A stretch of 64,000 bases of DNA. Source: Cherax quadricarinatus (Eukaryota > Arthropoda > Malacostraca > Decapoda > Parastacidae). Where the stretch lies: contig NC_091292.1 in NCBI RefSeq assembly GCF_038502225.1, positions 46,208,793 to 46,272,792 of the forward strand, read 5' to 3'. The position numbers were made by a program, and so were the translations under genes. The notes under the pieces were generated by a model. That model was given only the letters and a program-made list of their open reading frames with translations, had not been told where the DNA came from and made no database searches. This document shows positions 43,901-55,404 of this stretch, piece by piece. Position 1 is the stretch's first letter. Each line of letters begins with the position of its first letter.

Positions 43901-46486
43901 TGTTGTAGAGACATGATTGTGAGGTATAGTAATGTTGTAGTGACCTCATTATGAGGTGTAGTCTTGTTGTAGTGACCTGATTGTGAGGTGTAGTCCTGTT
44001 GTAGTGACCTGATTGTGAGGTGTAGTCTTGTTGTAGTGACCTGATTGTGAGGTGGAGTCTTGTTGTAGTGACCTGATAATGAGGTGTAGACTTGTTGTAG
44101 ATACCTGATTGTGAGGTGTAGTCTTGCTGTAGTGACCTGATTGTGAGGTGTAGTCTTGTTGTAGTGACCTGATTGTGAGGTGTAGTCTTGTTAGTTACCT
44201 GATTGTGAGGAGTAGTCTTGTTGTAGTGACCTGACTGTGAGGTGTATTCTTGTTGTAGTGACCTGATTGTGAGGTGTAGTCTTGTTGTAGAGACCTGATT
44301 GTGAGGTGTAGTCATGTTAGTGACATGATTGTGAGGTGTAGTCTTGTTGTAGTGACCTGATTGTCAGGTGTAGTCTTGTTTTAGAGACCTGATTGTGAGG
44401 TGTAGTCTTGTTAGTGACATGATTGTGAGGTGTAGTCTTGTTGCAGTGACCTGATTGTCAGGTGTAGTCTTGTTGTAGTGACCTGATTGTGAGGTGTAGT
44501 GTTTTAGTGACCTGATTGTGAGGTGTAGTCTTGTTGTAGTGACCTGATTGTGAGGTGTAGTGTTTTTTGTGACCTGATTGTGAGGTGTAGTCTTGTTAGT
44601 TACATGATTGTGAGGTGTAGTCTTGTTGTAGTGACCTGATGGTGAGGTGTAGCATTGCTGTAGTGACCTGATTGTGAGGTGTACTCTTGTTGTAGTGACA
44701 TGATTGTGAGGTGTAGTCTTGTTGTAATGACATGATTGTGAGGTGTAGTATTGTTGTAGTGACCTGATTGTGAGGTATAGTCTTGTTGTAGTGTCCTGAT
44801 TGTGAGGTGTAGTCTTGTTGTAGTGACCTGATTGAGAGGTGTAGTCTTGTTGTAGTGACCTGATTGTGAGGTGTAGTCTTGTTGTAATGACTTGATTGTG
44901 ATATGTAGTCTTGTTGAAGACACCTGATTGTGAGGTGTAGTCTTATTGTAGTGACCTGATTGTGAGGTGTAGTCATGTTGTAGTGACCTCATTATGAGGG
45001 GTAGTCTTGTTGTAGTGACCTGACTATGAGGTGTAGTCTTGTAGTAGTGACATGATTGTGAGGTGTATTCTTGTTGTAGTGACCTGTTTGTGAGGTGTAG
45101 CATTGTTGTAGTGACCTGATTGTGACGTGTAGTCTTGTTGTAGTGACCTGATTGTGAGGTGTATTCTTGCTGTAGTGACCTGATTGTGAGGTGTAGTCTT
45201 ATTGTAGTGACCTGATTGTGAGGTGTACTCTTGTTGTAGTGACCTGATTGTGAGGTGTATTCTTGTTGTAGTGACCTGATTGTGAGGTGTAGTCTTCTTG
45301 TAGAGACCTGATTGTGAGGTGTATTCTTCTTGTAGTGACCTGATTGTGAGGTGTATTCTTGTTGTAGTGACCTGATTGTGAGTGTAGTCTTATTGTAGTG
45401 ACCTGATTGTGAGGTGTATTCTTCTTGTAGTGACCTGATTGTGAGGTGTATTCTTGTTGTAGTGACCTGATTGTGAGGTGTAGCCTTGTTGTAGTGACCT
45501 ATTGTGAGGTGTAGTCTTGTTGTAGTGACCTGATTGTGAGGTGTAGCCTTATTGTAGTGACCTGATTGTGAGGTGTATTCTTGTTGTAGTGACCTGATTG
45601 TGAGGTGTAGCCTTGTTGTAGCGACCTGATTGTGAGGTGTAGTCTTGTTGTAGTGACCTGATTGTGAGGTGTGGTCTTGTTGTAGTGACCTGATTGTCAG
45701 GTGTAATCTTGTTGTTGTGACCTGATTGTGAGGTGTAGTCTTGTTGTAGTGACCTGATCGTGAGGTGTATTCATGTTGTAGTGGCCTGATTGTGAGGTGT
45801 AGCCTTGTTGTAGTGACCTGATTGTGATGTGTAGCCTTGTTGTAGTGACCTCATTGTGAGGTGTATTCTTGTTGTAGTGACCTGATTGTGAGGTGTAGTC
45901 TTGTTATAGTGACCAGATAGTGAGGTGTAGTCTTGTTGTAGAGACATGATTGTGAGGTATAGTAATGTTGTAGTGACCTCATTATGAGGTGTAGTCTTGT
46001 TGTAGTGACCTGATTGTGTGGTGTAGTCCTGTTGTAGTGACCTGATTGTGAGGTGTAGTCTTATTGTAGTGATCTGATTGTGAGGTGGAGTCTTGTTGTA
46101 GTGACCTGATAATGAGGTGTAGACTTGTTATAGAGACCTGATTGTGAGGTGTAGTCTTGCTGTAGTGACCTGATTGTGAGGTGTAGTCTTGTTGTAGTTA
46201 CCTGATTGTGAGGTGCAGTCTTGTTAGTTACCTGATTGTGAGGAGTAGTCTTGTTGTAGTGACTTGATTGTGAGGTGTAGTCTTGTTGTAGTGACCTGAT
46301 TGTGAGGTGTAGTCTTGTTGTAGAGACCTGATTGTGAGGTGTAGTCTTGTTAGTGACATGATTGTGAGGTGTAGTCTCGTTGTAGTGACCTGATTGTCAG
46401 GTGTAGACTTGTTGTAGTGACCTGATTGTGAGGTGTAGTGTTTATAGTGACCTTATTGTGAGGTGTAGCCTTGTTGTAGTGACCTG

Positions 46487-49400
46487 ATTGTGAGGTGTAG
46501 TCTTGTTGTAGAGACCTGATTGTGATGTGTAGTCTTGTTAGTTTCATGATTGTGAGGTGTAGTCTTGTTGTAGTGACCTGATCGTGAGGTGTAGTCTAGT
46601 TGTAGTGACCTGATTGTGAGGTGTAGTATTGCTGTAGTGACCTGATTGTGAGGTGTACTCTTGTTGTAGTGACATGATTGTGAGGTGTAGTCTTGTTGTA
46701 ATGACATGATTGTGAGGTGTAGTCTTGTTGTAGTGACCTGATTGTGAGGTGTAGTCTTGTTGTAGTGACTTGATTGTGATATGTAGTCTTGTTGAAGAGA
46801 CCTGATTGTGAGGTGTAGTCTTTTTGTAGTGACCTGATTGTGAGGTGTAGTCATGTTGTAGTGACCTCATTATGAGGAGTAGTCTTGTTGAAGTGACCTG
46901 ACTATGAGGTGTAGTCTTGTTGTAGTGACCTGATTGTGAGGTGTATTCTTGTTGTAGTGACCTGTTTGTGAGGTGTAGCATTGTTGTAGTGACCTGATTG
47001 TGAGGTGTATTCTTGTTGTAGTGACCTGTTTGTGAGGTTTAGCATTGTTGTAGTGACCTGATTGTGAGGTGTAGTCTTGTTGTAGTGACCTGATTGTGAG
47101 GTGTATTCTTGTTGTAGTGACCTGATTGTGAGGTGTAGTCTTGTTGTAGTAACCTGATTGTGAGGTGTACTATTGTTGTAGTGACCTGACTGTGAGGAGT
47201 AATCTTGTTGCAGTGACCTGATTGTGAGGTGTAGTCTTATTGTAGAGACCTGATTGTATGGTGTATTCTTCCTGTAGTGACCTGATTGTGAGGAGTATTC
47301 TTGTTGTAGTGACCTGATTGTGAGGTTTATTCTTGTTATAGTGACCTGATTGTGAGGTGTAGCCTTGTTGTACTGACCTATTGTGAGGTGTAGTCTTGTT
47401 GTAGTGACCTGATTGTGAGGTGTATTCTTGTTGTAGTGACCTGATTGTGAGGTGTAGCCTTGTTGTAGCGACCTGATTGTGAGGTGTAGTCTTGTTGTAG
47501 TGACCTGATTGTGAGGTGTGGTCTTGTTGTAGTGACCTGATTGTGAGGTGTAGTCATGTTGTAGTGACTTGATTGTGAGGTGTAGTTTTGTTGTAGTGAC
47601 CTGATTGTGAGGTGTAGTCTTGATGTAGTGACCTGATTGTGAGGTGTGGTCTTGTTGTGGTGACCTGATTGTGAGGTGTAGTCTTGTTGTAGTGACCTGA
47701 TTGTGAGGTGTAGTCTTGTTGTAGTGACCTGATCGTGAGGTGTATTCTTGTTGTAGTGACCTGATTGTGAGGTGTAGCCTTGTTGTAGTGACCTCATTGT
47801 GAGGTGAAGTCTTGTTGTAGTGACCTGATTGTGAGGTGTAGTCTTGTTGTAGCGACCTGATTGTGAGGTGTAGTCTTGTTGTAGTGACCTGATTGTGAGG
47901 TGTGGTCTTGTTGTAGTGACCTGATTGTCAGATGTAGTCTTGTTGTAGTGACCTGATCGTGAGGTGTATTCTTGTTGTAGTGGCCTGATTGTGAGGTGTA
48001 GCCTTGTTGTAGTGACCTGATTGTGATGTGTAGCCTTGTTGTAGTGACCTCATTGTGAGGTGTATTCTTGTTGTAGTGACCTGATTGTGAGGTGTAGCCT
48101 TGCTGTAGTGACCTGATTGTGAGGTGTAGTCTTGTTGTAGTCACCTGATTGTGAGGTGTAGTCTTGTTATAGTGACCAGATTGTGAGGTGTAGTCCTGTT
48201 GTAGAGACATGATTGTGAGGTATAGTAATGTTGTAGTGACCTCATTATGAGGTGTAGTCTTGTTGTAGTGACCTGATTGTGAGGTGTAGTCCTGTTGTAG
48301 TGACCTGATTGTGAGGTGTAGTCTTGTTGTAGTGACCTGATTGTGAGGTGGAGTCTTGTTGTAGTGACCTGATAATGAGGTGTATACTTGTTATAGAGAC
48401 CTGATTGTGAGGTGTAGTCTTGTTAGTTACCTGATTGTGAGGAGTAGTCTCATTGTAGTGACTTGATTGTGAGGTGTAGTCTTGTTGTAGTGACCTGATT
48501 GTGAGGTGTAGTTTTGTTGTAGAGACCTGATTGTGAGGTGTAGTCTTGTTAGTGACATGATTGTGAGGTGTAGTCTTGTTGTAGTGACCTGATTGTGAGG
48601 TGTAGTGTTTATAGTGACCTGATTGTGAGATGTAGTCTTGTTGTAGTGACCTGATTGTGAGGTGTAGTCTTGTTGTAGAGACCTGATTGTGACGTGTAGT
48701 CTTGTTAGTTACATGATTGTGATGTGTAGTCTTGTTGTAGTGACCTGATCGTGAGGTGTAGTCTTGTTGTAGTGACCTGATTGTGAGGTGTAGTATTGCT
48801 GTAGTGACCTGATTGTGAGGTGTACTCTTGTTGTAGTGACATGATTGTGAGGTGTAGTCTTGTTGTAATGACATGATTGTGAGGTGTAGTCTTGTTGTAG
48901 TGACCTGATTGTTAGGTGTAGTCTTGTTGTATTGACTTGATTGTGATATGTAGTCTTGTTGAAGAGACCTGATTGTGAGGTGTAGTCTTATTGTAGTGAC
49001 CTGATTGTGAGGTGTAGTCATGTTGTAGTGACCTCATTATGAGGAGTAGTCTTGTTGTAGTGACGTGACTATGAGGTGTAGTCTTGTTGTAGTGACCTGA
49101 TTGTGAGGTGTATTCTTGTTGTAGTGACCTGTTTGTGAGGTGTATCATTGTTGTAGCGACCTGATTTTGAGGTGTATTCTTGTTGTAGTGACCTGTTTGT
49201 GAGATGTAGCATTATTGTAGTGACCTGATTGTGAGGTGTAGTCTTGTTGTAGTGACCTGATTGTGAGGTGTATTCTTGTTGTAGTGACCTGATTGTGAGG
49301 TGTAGTCTTGTTGTAGTGTCCTGATTGTGAGGTGTACTCTTGTTTTAGTGACCTGACTGTGAGGAGTATTCTTGTTGCAGTGACCTGATTGTGAGGTATA

Positions 49401-49515
49401 GATTTCTTGTAGAGACCTGATTGTGAGGTGTATTCTTCTTGTAGTGACCTGATTGTGAGGAGTATTCTTGTTGTAGTGACCTGATTGTGAGGTGTATTCT
49501 TGTTGTAGCGACCTG
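46487..49515. repeat. Higher-order duplication II, copy 1 (period 3,029 bp; empty site)
   Basis: Collinear with 49516-52880 at an offset of 3,029, rising to 3,351 after the 310-bp insertion and its 12-bp duplication. Scattered single-base differences show it is older than duplication I. The uninterrupted aggtgtagtctt at 48410-48421 is the pre-insertion site of the element at 51451. Confidence 0.85.
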
Positions 49516-51438
49516 ATTGTGAGGTGTAGTCTTGTTGTAGAGACCTGATTGTGACGTGTAGTCTTGTTAGTTTCATGATTGTGAGGTGTAGTCTTGTTGT
49601 AGTGACCTGATCGTGAGGTGTAGTCTAGTTGTAGTGACCTGATTGTGAGGTGTAGTATTGCTGTAGTGACCTGATTGTGAGGTGTACTCTTGTTGTAGTG
49701 ACATGATTGTGATGTGTAGTCTTGTTGTAATGACATGATTGTGAGGTGTAGTCTTGTTGTAGTGACCTGATTGTGAGGTGTAGTCTTGTTGTAGTGACTT
49801 GATTGTGATATGTAGTCTTGTTGAAGAGACCTGATTGTGAGGTGTAGTCTTATTGTAGTGACCTGATTGTGAGGTGTAGTCATGTTGTAGTGACCTCATT
49901 ATGAGGAGTAGTCTTGTTGAAGTGACCTGACTATGAGGTGTAGTCTTGTTGTAGTGACCTGATTGTGAGGTGTATTCTTGTTGTAGTGACCTGTTTGTGA
50001 GGTGTAGCATTGTTGTAGTGACCTGATTGTGAGGTGTATTCTTGTTGTAGTGACCTGTTTGTGAGGTGTAGCATTGTTGTAGTGACCTGATTGTGAGGTG
50101 TAGTCTTGTTGTAGTGACCTGATTGTGAGGTGTATTCTTGTTGTAGTGACCTGATTGTGAGGTGTAGTCTTGTTGTAGTAACCTCATTGTGAGGTGTACT
50201 CTTGTTGTAGTGACCTGACTGTGAGGAGTAATCTTGTTGCAGTGACCTGATTGTGAGGTGTAGTCTTATTGTAGAGACCTGATTGTGAGGTGTATTCTTC
50301 CTGTAGTGACCTGATTGTGAGGAGTATTCTTGTTGTAGTGACCTGATTGTGAGGTTTATTCTTGTTATAGTGACCTGATTGTGAGGTGTAGCCTTGTTGT
50401 ACTGACCTATTGTGAGGTGTAGTCTTGTTGTAGTGACCTGATTGTGAGGTGTATTCTTGTTGTAGTGACCTGATTGTGAGGTGTAGCCTTGTTGTAGCGA
50501 CCTGATTGTGAGGTGTAGTCTTGTTGTAGTGACCTGATTGTGAGGTGTGGTCTTGTTGTAGTGACCTGATTGTGAGGTGTAGTCATGTTGTAGTGACTTG
50601 ATTGTGAGGTGTAGTTTTGTTGTAGTGACCTGATTGTGAGGTGTAGTCTTGATGTAGTGACCTGATTGTGAGGTGTGGTCTTGTTGTGGTGACCTGATTT
50701 TGAGGTGTAGTCTTGTTGTAGTGACCTGATTGTGAGGTGTAGTCTTGTTGTAGTGACCTGATCGTGAGGTGTATTCTTGTTGTAGTGACCTGATTGTGAG
50801 GTGTAGCCTTGTTGTAGTGACCTCATTGTGAGGTGAAGTCTTGTTGTAGTGACCTGATTGTGAGGTGTAGTCTTGTTGTAGCGACCTGATTGTGAGGTGT
50901 AGTCTTGTTGTAGTGACCTGATTGTGAGGTGTGGTCTTGTTGTAGTGACCTGATTGTCAGATGTAGTCTTGTTGTAGTGACCTGATCGTGAGGTGTATTC
51001 TTGTTGTAGTGGCCTGATTGTGAGGTGTAGCCTTGTTGTAGTGACCTGATTGTGATGTGTAGCCTTGTTGTAGTGACCTCATTGTGAGGTGTATTCTTGT
51101 TGTAGTGACCTGATTGTGAGGTGTAGCCTTGCTGTAGTGACCTGATTGTGAGGTGTAGTCTTGTTGTAGTGACCTGATTGTGAGGTGTAGTCTTGTTATA
51201 GTGACCAGATTGTGAGGTGTAGTCCTGTTGTAGAGACATGATTGTGAGGTATAGTAATGTTGTAGTGACCTCATTATGAGGTGTAGTCTTGTTGTAGTGA
51301 CCTGATTGTGAGGTGTAGTCCTGTTGTAGTGACCTGATTGTGAGGTGTAGTCTTGTTGTAGTGACCTGATTGTGAGGTGGAGTCTTGTTGTAGTGACCTG
51401 ATAATGAGGTGTATACTTGTTATAGAGACCTGTTTGTG

Positions 51439-51450
51439 AGGTGTAGTCTT
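51439..51450. repeat. Left target-site duplication of element C
   Basis: aggtgtagtctt, repeated at 51761-51772 and present once in the empty site 48410-48421. Confidence 0.85.
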
Positions 51451-51760
51451 TGTAGATGAATGGTTCAGAGAACCGACATGTTGATAAATTAGACACATGT
51501 GCAACTCTTGGGTATCTTTATTGAGGAAACGTTTCGCCACACAGTGGCTTCATCAGTCCATACAAAGGAGAATCTTGAAGAATAGGAGGAGAATGAGGTA
51601 ATCAGTCTGACCACATCGACTCAAGGTTGAGGGACTGATTACCTCATTCTCCTCCTATTCTTCAAGATTCTCCTTTGTATGGACTGATGAAGCCACTGTG
51701 TGGCGAAACGTTTCCTCAATAAAGATACCCAAGAGTTGCACATGTGTCTAATTTATCAAC
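51451..51760. mobile_element. 310-bp foldback element inside the satellite (element C)
   Basis: Arms 51480-51607 and 51633-51760 are, by my base-by-base reading, perfect 128-bp inverted repeats around a 25-base centre. A 29-base extension on the left (51451-51479) holds the tggtt...aaccgaca terminal hairpin. The right end stops at tttatcaac without it. Each arm has ctgatga, stem gccac/gtggc and gaaac (right arm 51684-51709). It has no coding capacity. It is collinear with element D at 15062, and its left extension corresponds to the PLE-type tail of element B. I infer a non-autonomous element mobilised by a PLE-type machinery. Confidence 0.85.
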
Positions 51761-51772
51761 AGGTGTAGTCTT
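51761..51772. repeat. Right target-site duplication of element C
   Basis: aggtgtagtctt, identical to 51439-51450. Confidence 0.85.
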
Positions 51773-54700
51773 GTTAGTTACCTGATTGTGAGGAGTAGTC
51801 TCATTGTAGTGACTTGATTGTGAGGTGTAGTCTTGTTGTAGTGACCTGATTGTGAGGTGTAGTTTTGTTGTAGAGACCTGATTGTGAGGTGTAGTCTTGT
51901 TAGTGACATGATTGTGAGGTGTAGTCTTGTTGTAGTGACCTGATTGTGAGGTGTAGTGTTTATAGTGACCTGATTGTGAGATGTAGTCTTGTTGTAGTGA
52001 CCTGATTGTGAGGTGTAGTCTTGTTGTAGAGACCTGATTGTGACGTGTAGTCTTGTTAGTTACATGATTGTGATGTGTAGTCTTGTTGTAGTGACCTGAT
52101 CGTGAGGTGTAGTCTTGTTGTAGTGACCTGATTGTGAGGTGTAGTATTGCTGTAGTGACCTGATTGTGAGGTGTACTCTTGTTGTAGTGACATGATTGTG
52201 AGGTGTAGTCTTGTTGTAATGACATGATTGTGAGGTGTAGTCTTGTTGTAGTGACCTGATTGTTAGGTGTAGTCTTGTTGTATTGACTTGATTGTGATAT
52301 GTAGTCTTGTTGAAGAGACCTGATTGTGAGGTGTAGTCTTATTGTCGTGACCTGATTGTGAGGTGTAGTCAAGTTGTAGTGACCTCATTATGAGGAGTAG
52401 TCTTGTTGTAGTGACGTGACTATGAGGTGTAGTCTTGTTGTAGTGACCTGATTGTGAGGTGTATTCTTGTTGTAGTGACCTGTTTGTGAGGTGTATCATT
52501 GTTGTAGCGACCTGATTTTGAGGTGTATTCTTGTTGTAGTGACCTGTTTGTGAGATGTAGCATTATTGTAGTGACCTGATTGTGAGGTGTAGTCTTGTTG
52601 TAGTGACCTGATTGTGAGGTGTATTCTTGTTGTAGTGACCTGATTGTGAGGTGTAGTCTTGTTGTAGTGTCCTGATTGTGAGGTGTACTCTTGTTGTAGT
52701 GACCTGACTGTGAGGAGTATTCTTGTTGCAGTGACCTGATTGTGAGGTATAGATTTCTTGTAGAGACCTGATTGTGAGGTGTATTCTTCTTGTAGTGACC
52801 TGATTGTGAGGAGTATTCTTGTTGTAGTGACCTGATTGTGAGGTGTATTCTTGTTGTAGCGACCTGATTGTGAGGTGTAGCCTTTTTGTAGTGACCTATT
52901 GTGAGGTGTAGTCTTGTTGTAGTGACCTGATTGTGAGGTGTATTCTTGTTGTAGTGACCTGATTGTGAGGTGTAGCCTTGTTGTAGCGACCTGATTGTGA
53001 GGTGTAGTCTTGTTGTAGTGACCTGATTGTGAGGTGTGGTCTTGTTGTAGTGACCTGATTGTGAGGTGTAGTCTTGTTGTAGTGACCTGATTGTGAGGTG
53101 TAGTCTTGTTGTAGTGACCTGATTGTGATGTGTGGTCTTGTTGTAGTGACCTGATTGTGAGGTGTAGTCTTGTTGTAGTGACCTGATTGTGAGGTGTAGT
53201 CTTGTTGTAGTGACCTGATCGTGAGGTGTATTCTTGTTGTAGTGACCTGATTGCGAGGTGTAGCCTTGTTGTAGTGACCTGATTGTGAGGTGTAGTCTTG
53301 TTATAGTGACCAGATTGTGAGGTGTAGTCTTGTTGTAGAGACATGATTGTGAGGTATAGTAATGTTGTAGTGACCTCATTATGAGGTGTAGTCTTGTTGT
53401 AGTGACCTGATTGTGAAGTGTAGTCTTGTTGTAGTGACCTGATTGTGAGGTGGAGCCTTGTTGTAGTGACCTGATAATGAGATGTAGACTTGTTGTAGAG
53501 ACCTGATTGTGAGTTGTAGTCTTGCTGTAGTGACCTGATTGTGTGGTGTAGTCTTGTTGTAGTGACCTGATTGTGAGGTGTAGTCTTGTTAGTTACCTGA
53601 TTGTGAGGAGTAGTCTTGTTGCAGTGACCTGACTGTGAGGTGTATTCTTGTTGTAGTGACCTGATTGTGAGGTGTAGTCTTGTTGTAGATACCTGATTGT
53701 GAGGTGTAGTCTTGTTAGTGACATGATTGTGAGGAGTAGTCTTGTTGTAGTGACCTGATTGTCAAGTATAGTCTTGTTGTAGAGACCTGATTGTGAGGCG
53801 TAGTCTTGTTAGTGACATGATTGTGAGGTGTAGTCCTGTTGTAGTGACCTGATTGTCAGGTGTAGTCTTGTTGTGGTGACCTGATTGTGAGGTGTAGTGT
53901 TTTTAGTGACCTGATTGAGAGGTGTAGTGTTTTTAGTGACCTGATTGTGAGGTGTAGTCTTGTTAGTTACATGATTGTGAGGTGTAGTCTTGTTGTAGTG
54001 ACCTGATGGTGAGGTGTAGTATTGCTGTAGTGACCTGATTGTGAGGTGTACTCTTGTTGTAGTGACATGATTGTGAGGTGTAGTCTTGTTGTGCTGACAT
54101 GATTGTGAGGTGTAGTCTTGTTGTAGTGACCTGATTGTGAAGTGTAGTCTTGTTGTAGTGACCTCATTATGAGGTGTAGTCTTGTTGTAGCGACTTGAGT
54201 GTGAGGTGTATTCTTGTTGTAGTGATCTGAATGTGAGGTGTGGTCTTGTTAGTGACCTGATTGTGAGGAATAGTCTTGTTGCAGTGACCAGATTGTGAGG
54301 TGTAGTCTTGTTAGTGACATGATAGTGAGGTGTAGTCCTGTTGTAATGACCTGATTTTGAGGTGTAGTCTTGTTGTAGTGACCTCATTATGAGGTGTAGT
54401 CTTGTTGTAGCGACTTGAGTGTGAGGTGTATTCTTGTTGTAGTGATCTGATTGTGAGGTGTGGTCTTGTTAGTGACCTGATTGTGAGGAGTAGTCTTGTT
54501 GCAGTGACCAGATTGTGAGGTGTAGTCTTGTTGTAGTGACCTGATTGTGAGGTGTAGTATTCCTGTAGTGACCTGATTGTGAGGTGTACTCTTGTCGTAG
54601 TGACATGATTGTGAGGTGTAGTCTTGTTGTAATGACATTATTGTGAGGTGTAGTCTTGTTGTAGTGACCTGATTGTGAGGTGTAGTCTTGTTGTAGTGAC

Positions 54701-55404
54701 CTCATTATGAGGTGCAGTCTTGTTGTAGCGACTTGAGTGTGAGGTGTAGTCTTGTTGTAGTGACCTGATTGTGAGGTGTAGTCTTGTTGTAGTGACCTGA
54801 TTGTGAGGTTTAGTCTTGTTGTAGTGACATGATTGTGAGGTATAGTAATGTTATAGTGACCTAATTATGAGGTGTAGTCTTGTTGTAGTGACCTGATTGT
54901 GAGGTGTAGTGTTGTTGTAGTGGCCTGATTGTGAGGTGTAGTCTTCTTGTAGCGACCTGATTGTGAGGCGTAGTCTTGTTGTAGTGACCTGTTAATGAGG
55001 TGTAGTCTTGTTGTAGAGACCTGATTGTGAGGTGTAATCTTGCTGTAGTGACCAGATTGTGAGGTGTAGTTTTGTTGAAGTGACTGGATTGTGAGGTGTA
55101 GTCTTGTTAGTGAAATGATTGTGAGGAGCAGTCTTTTTGTAGTGACTTTACTGTGAGGTGTAGTCTTGTTGTAATGAACTGATTGTGAGGTGCAGTGTTT
55201 TTAGTGACCTGATTGTGAGGTGTAGTCTTGTTGTATTGACCTGATTGTCAGGTGTAGTCTTGTTGTAGCGACCTGATTGTTAGGTGTAGTCATGTTGTAG
55301 TGACGTCATTATGAGTTGCAGACTTATTGCAGTGACCTGATTGTGAGGTGTAGTGTTGTTGTAGAGACCTGATTGTGAGGTGTAGTCTTGTTGTAGTGGC
55401 CTGA

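Larger units (their letters stand above)
49516..52880. repeat. Higher-order duplication II, copy 2 (carries element C)
   Basis: Matches copy 1 on both sides of the 51451-51760 insertion. The match ends near 52880, where tagtcttgttgtagagacc becomes tagcctttttgtagtgacc. Confidence 0.85.
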
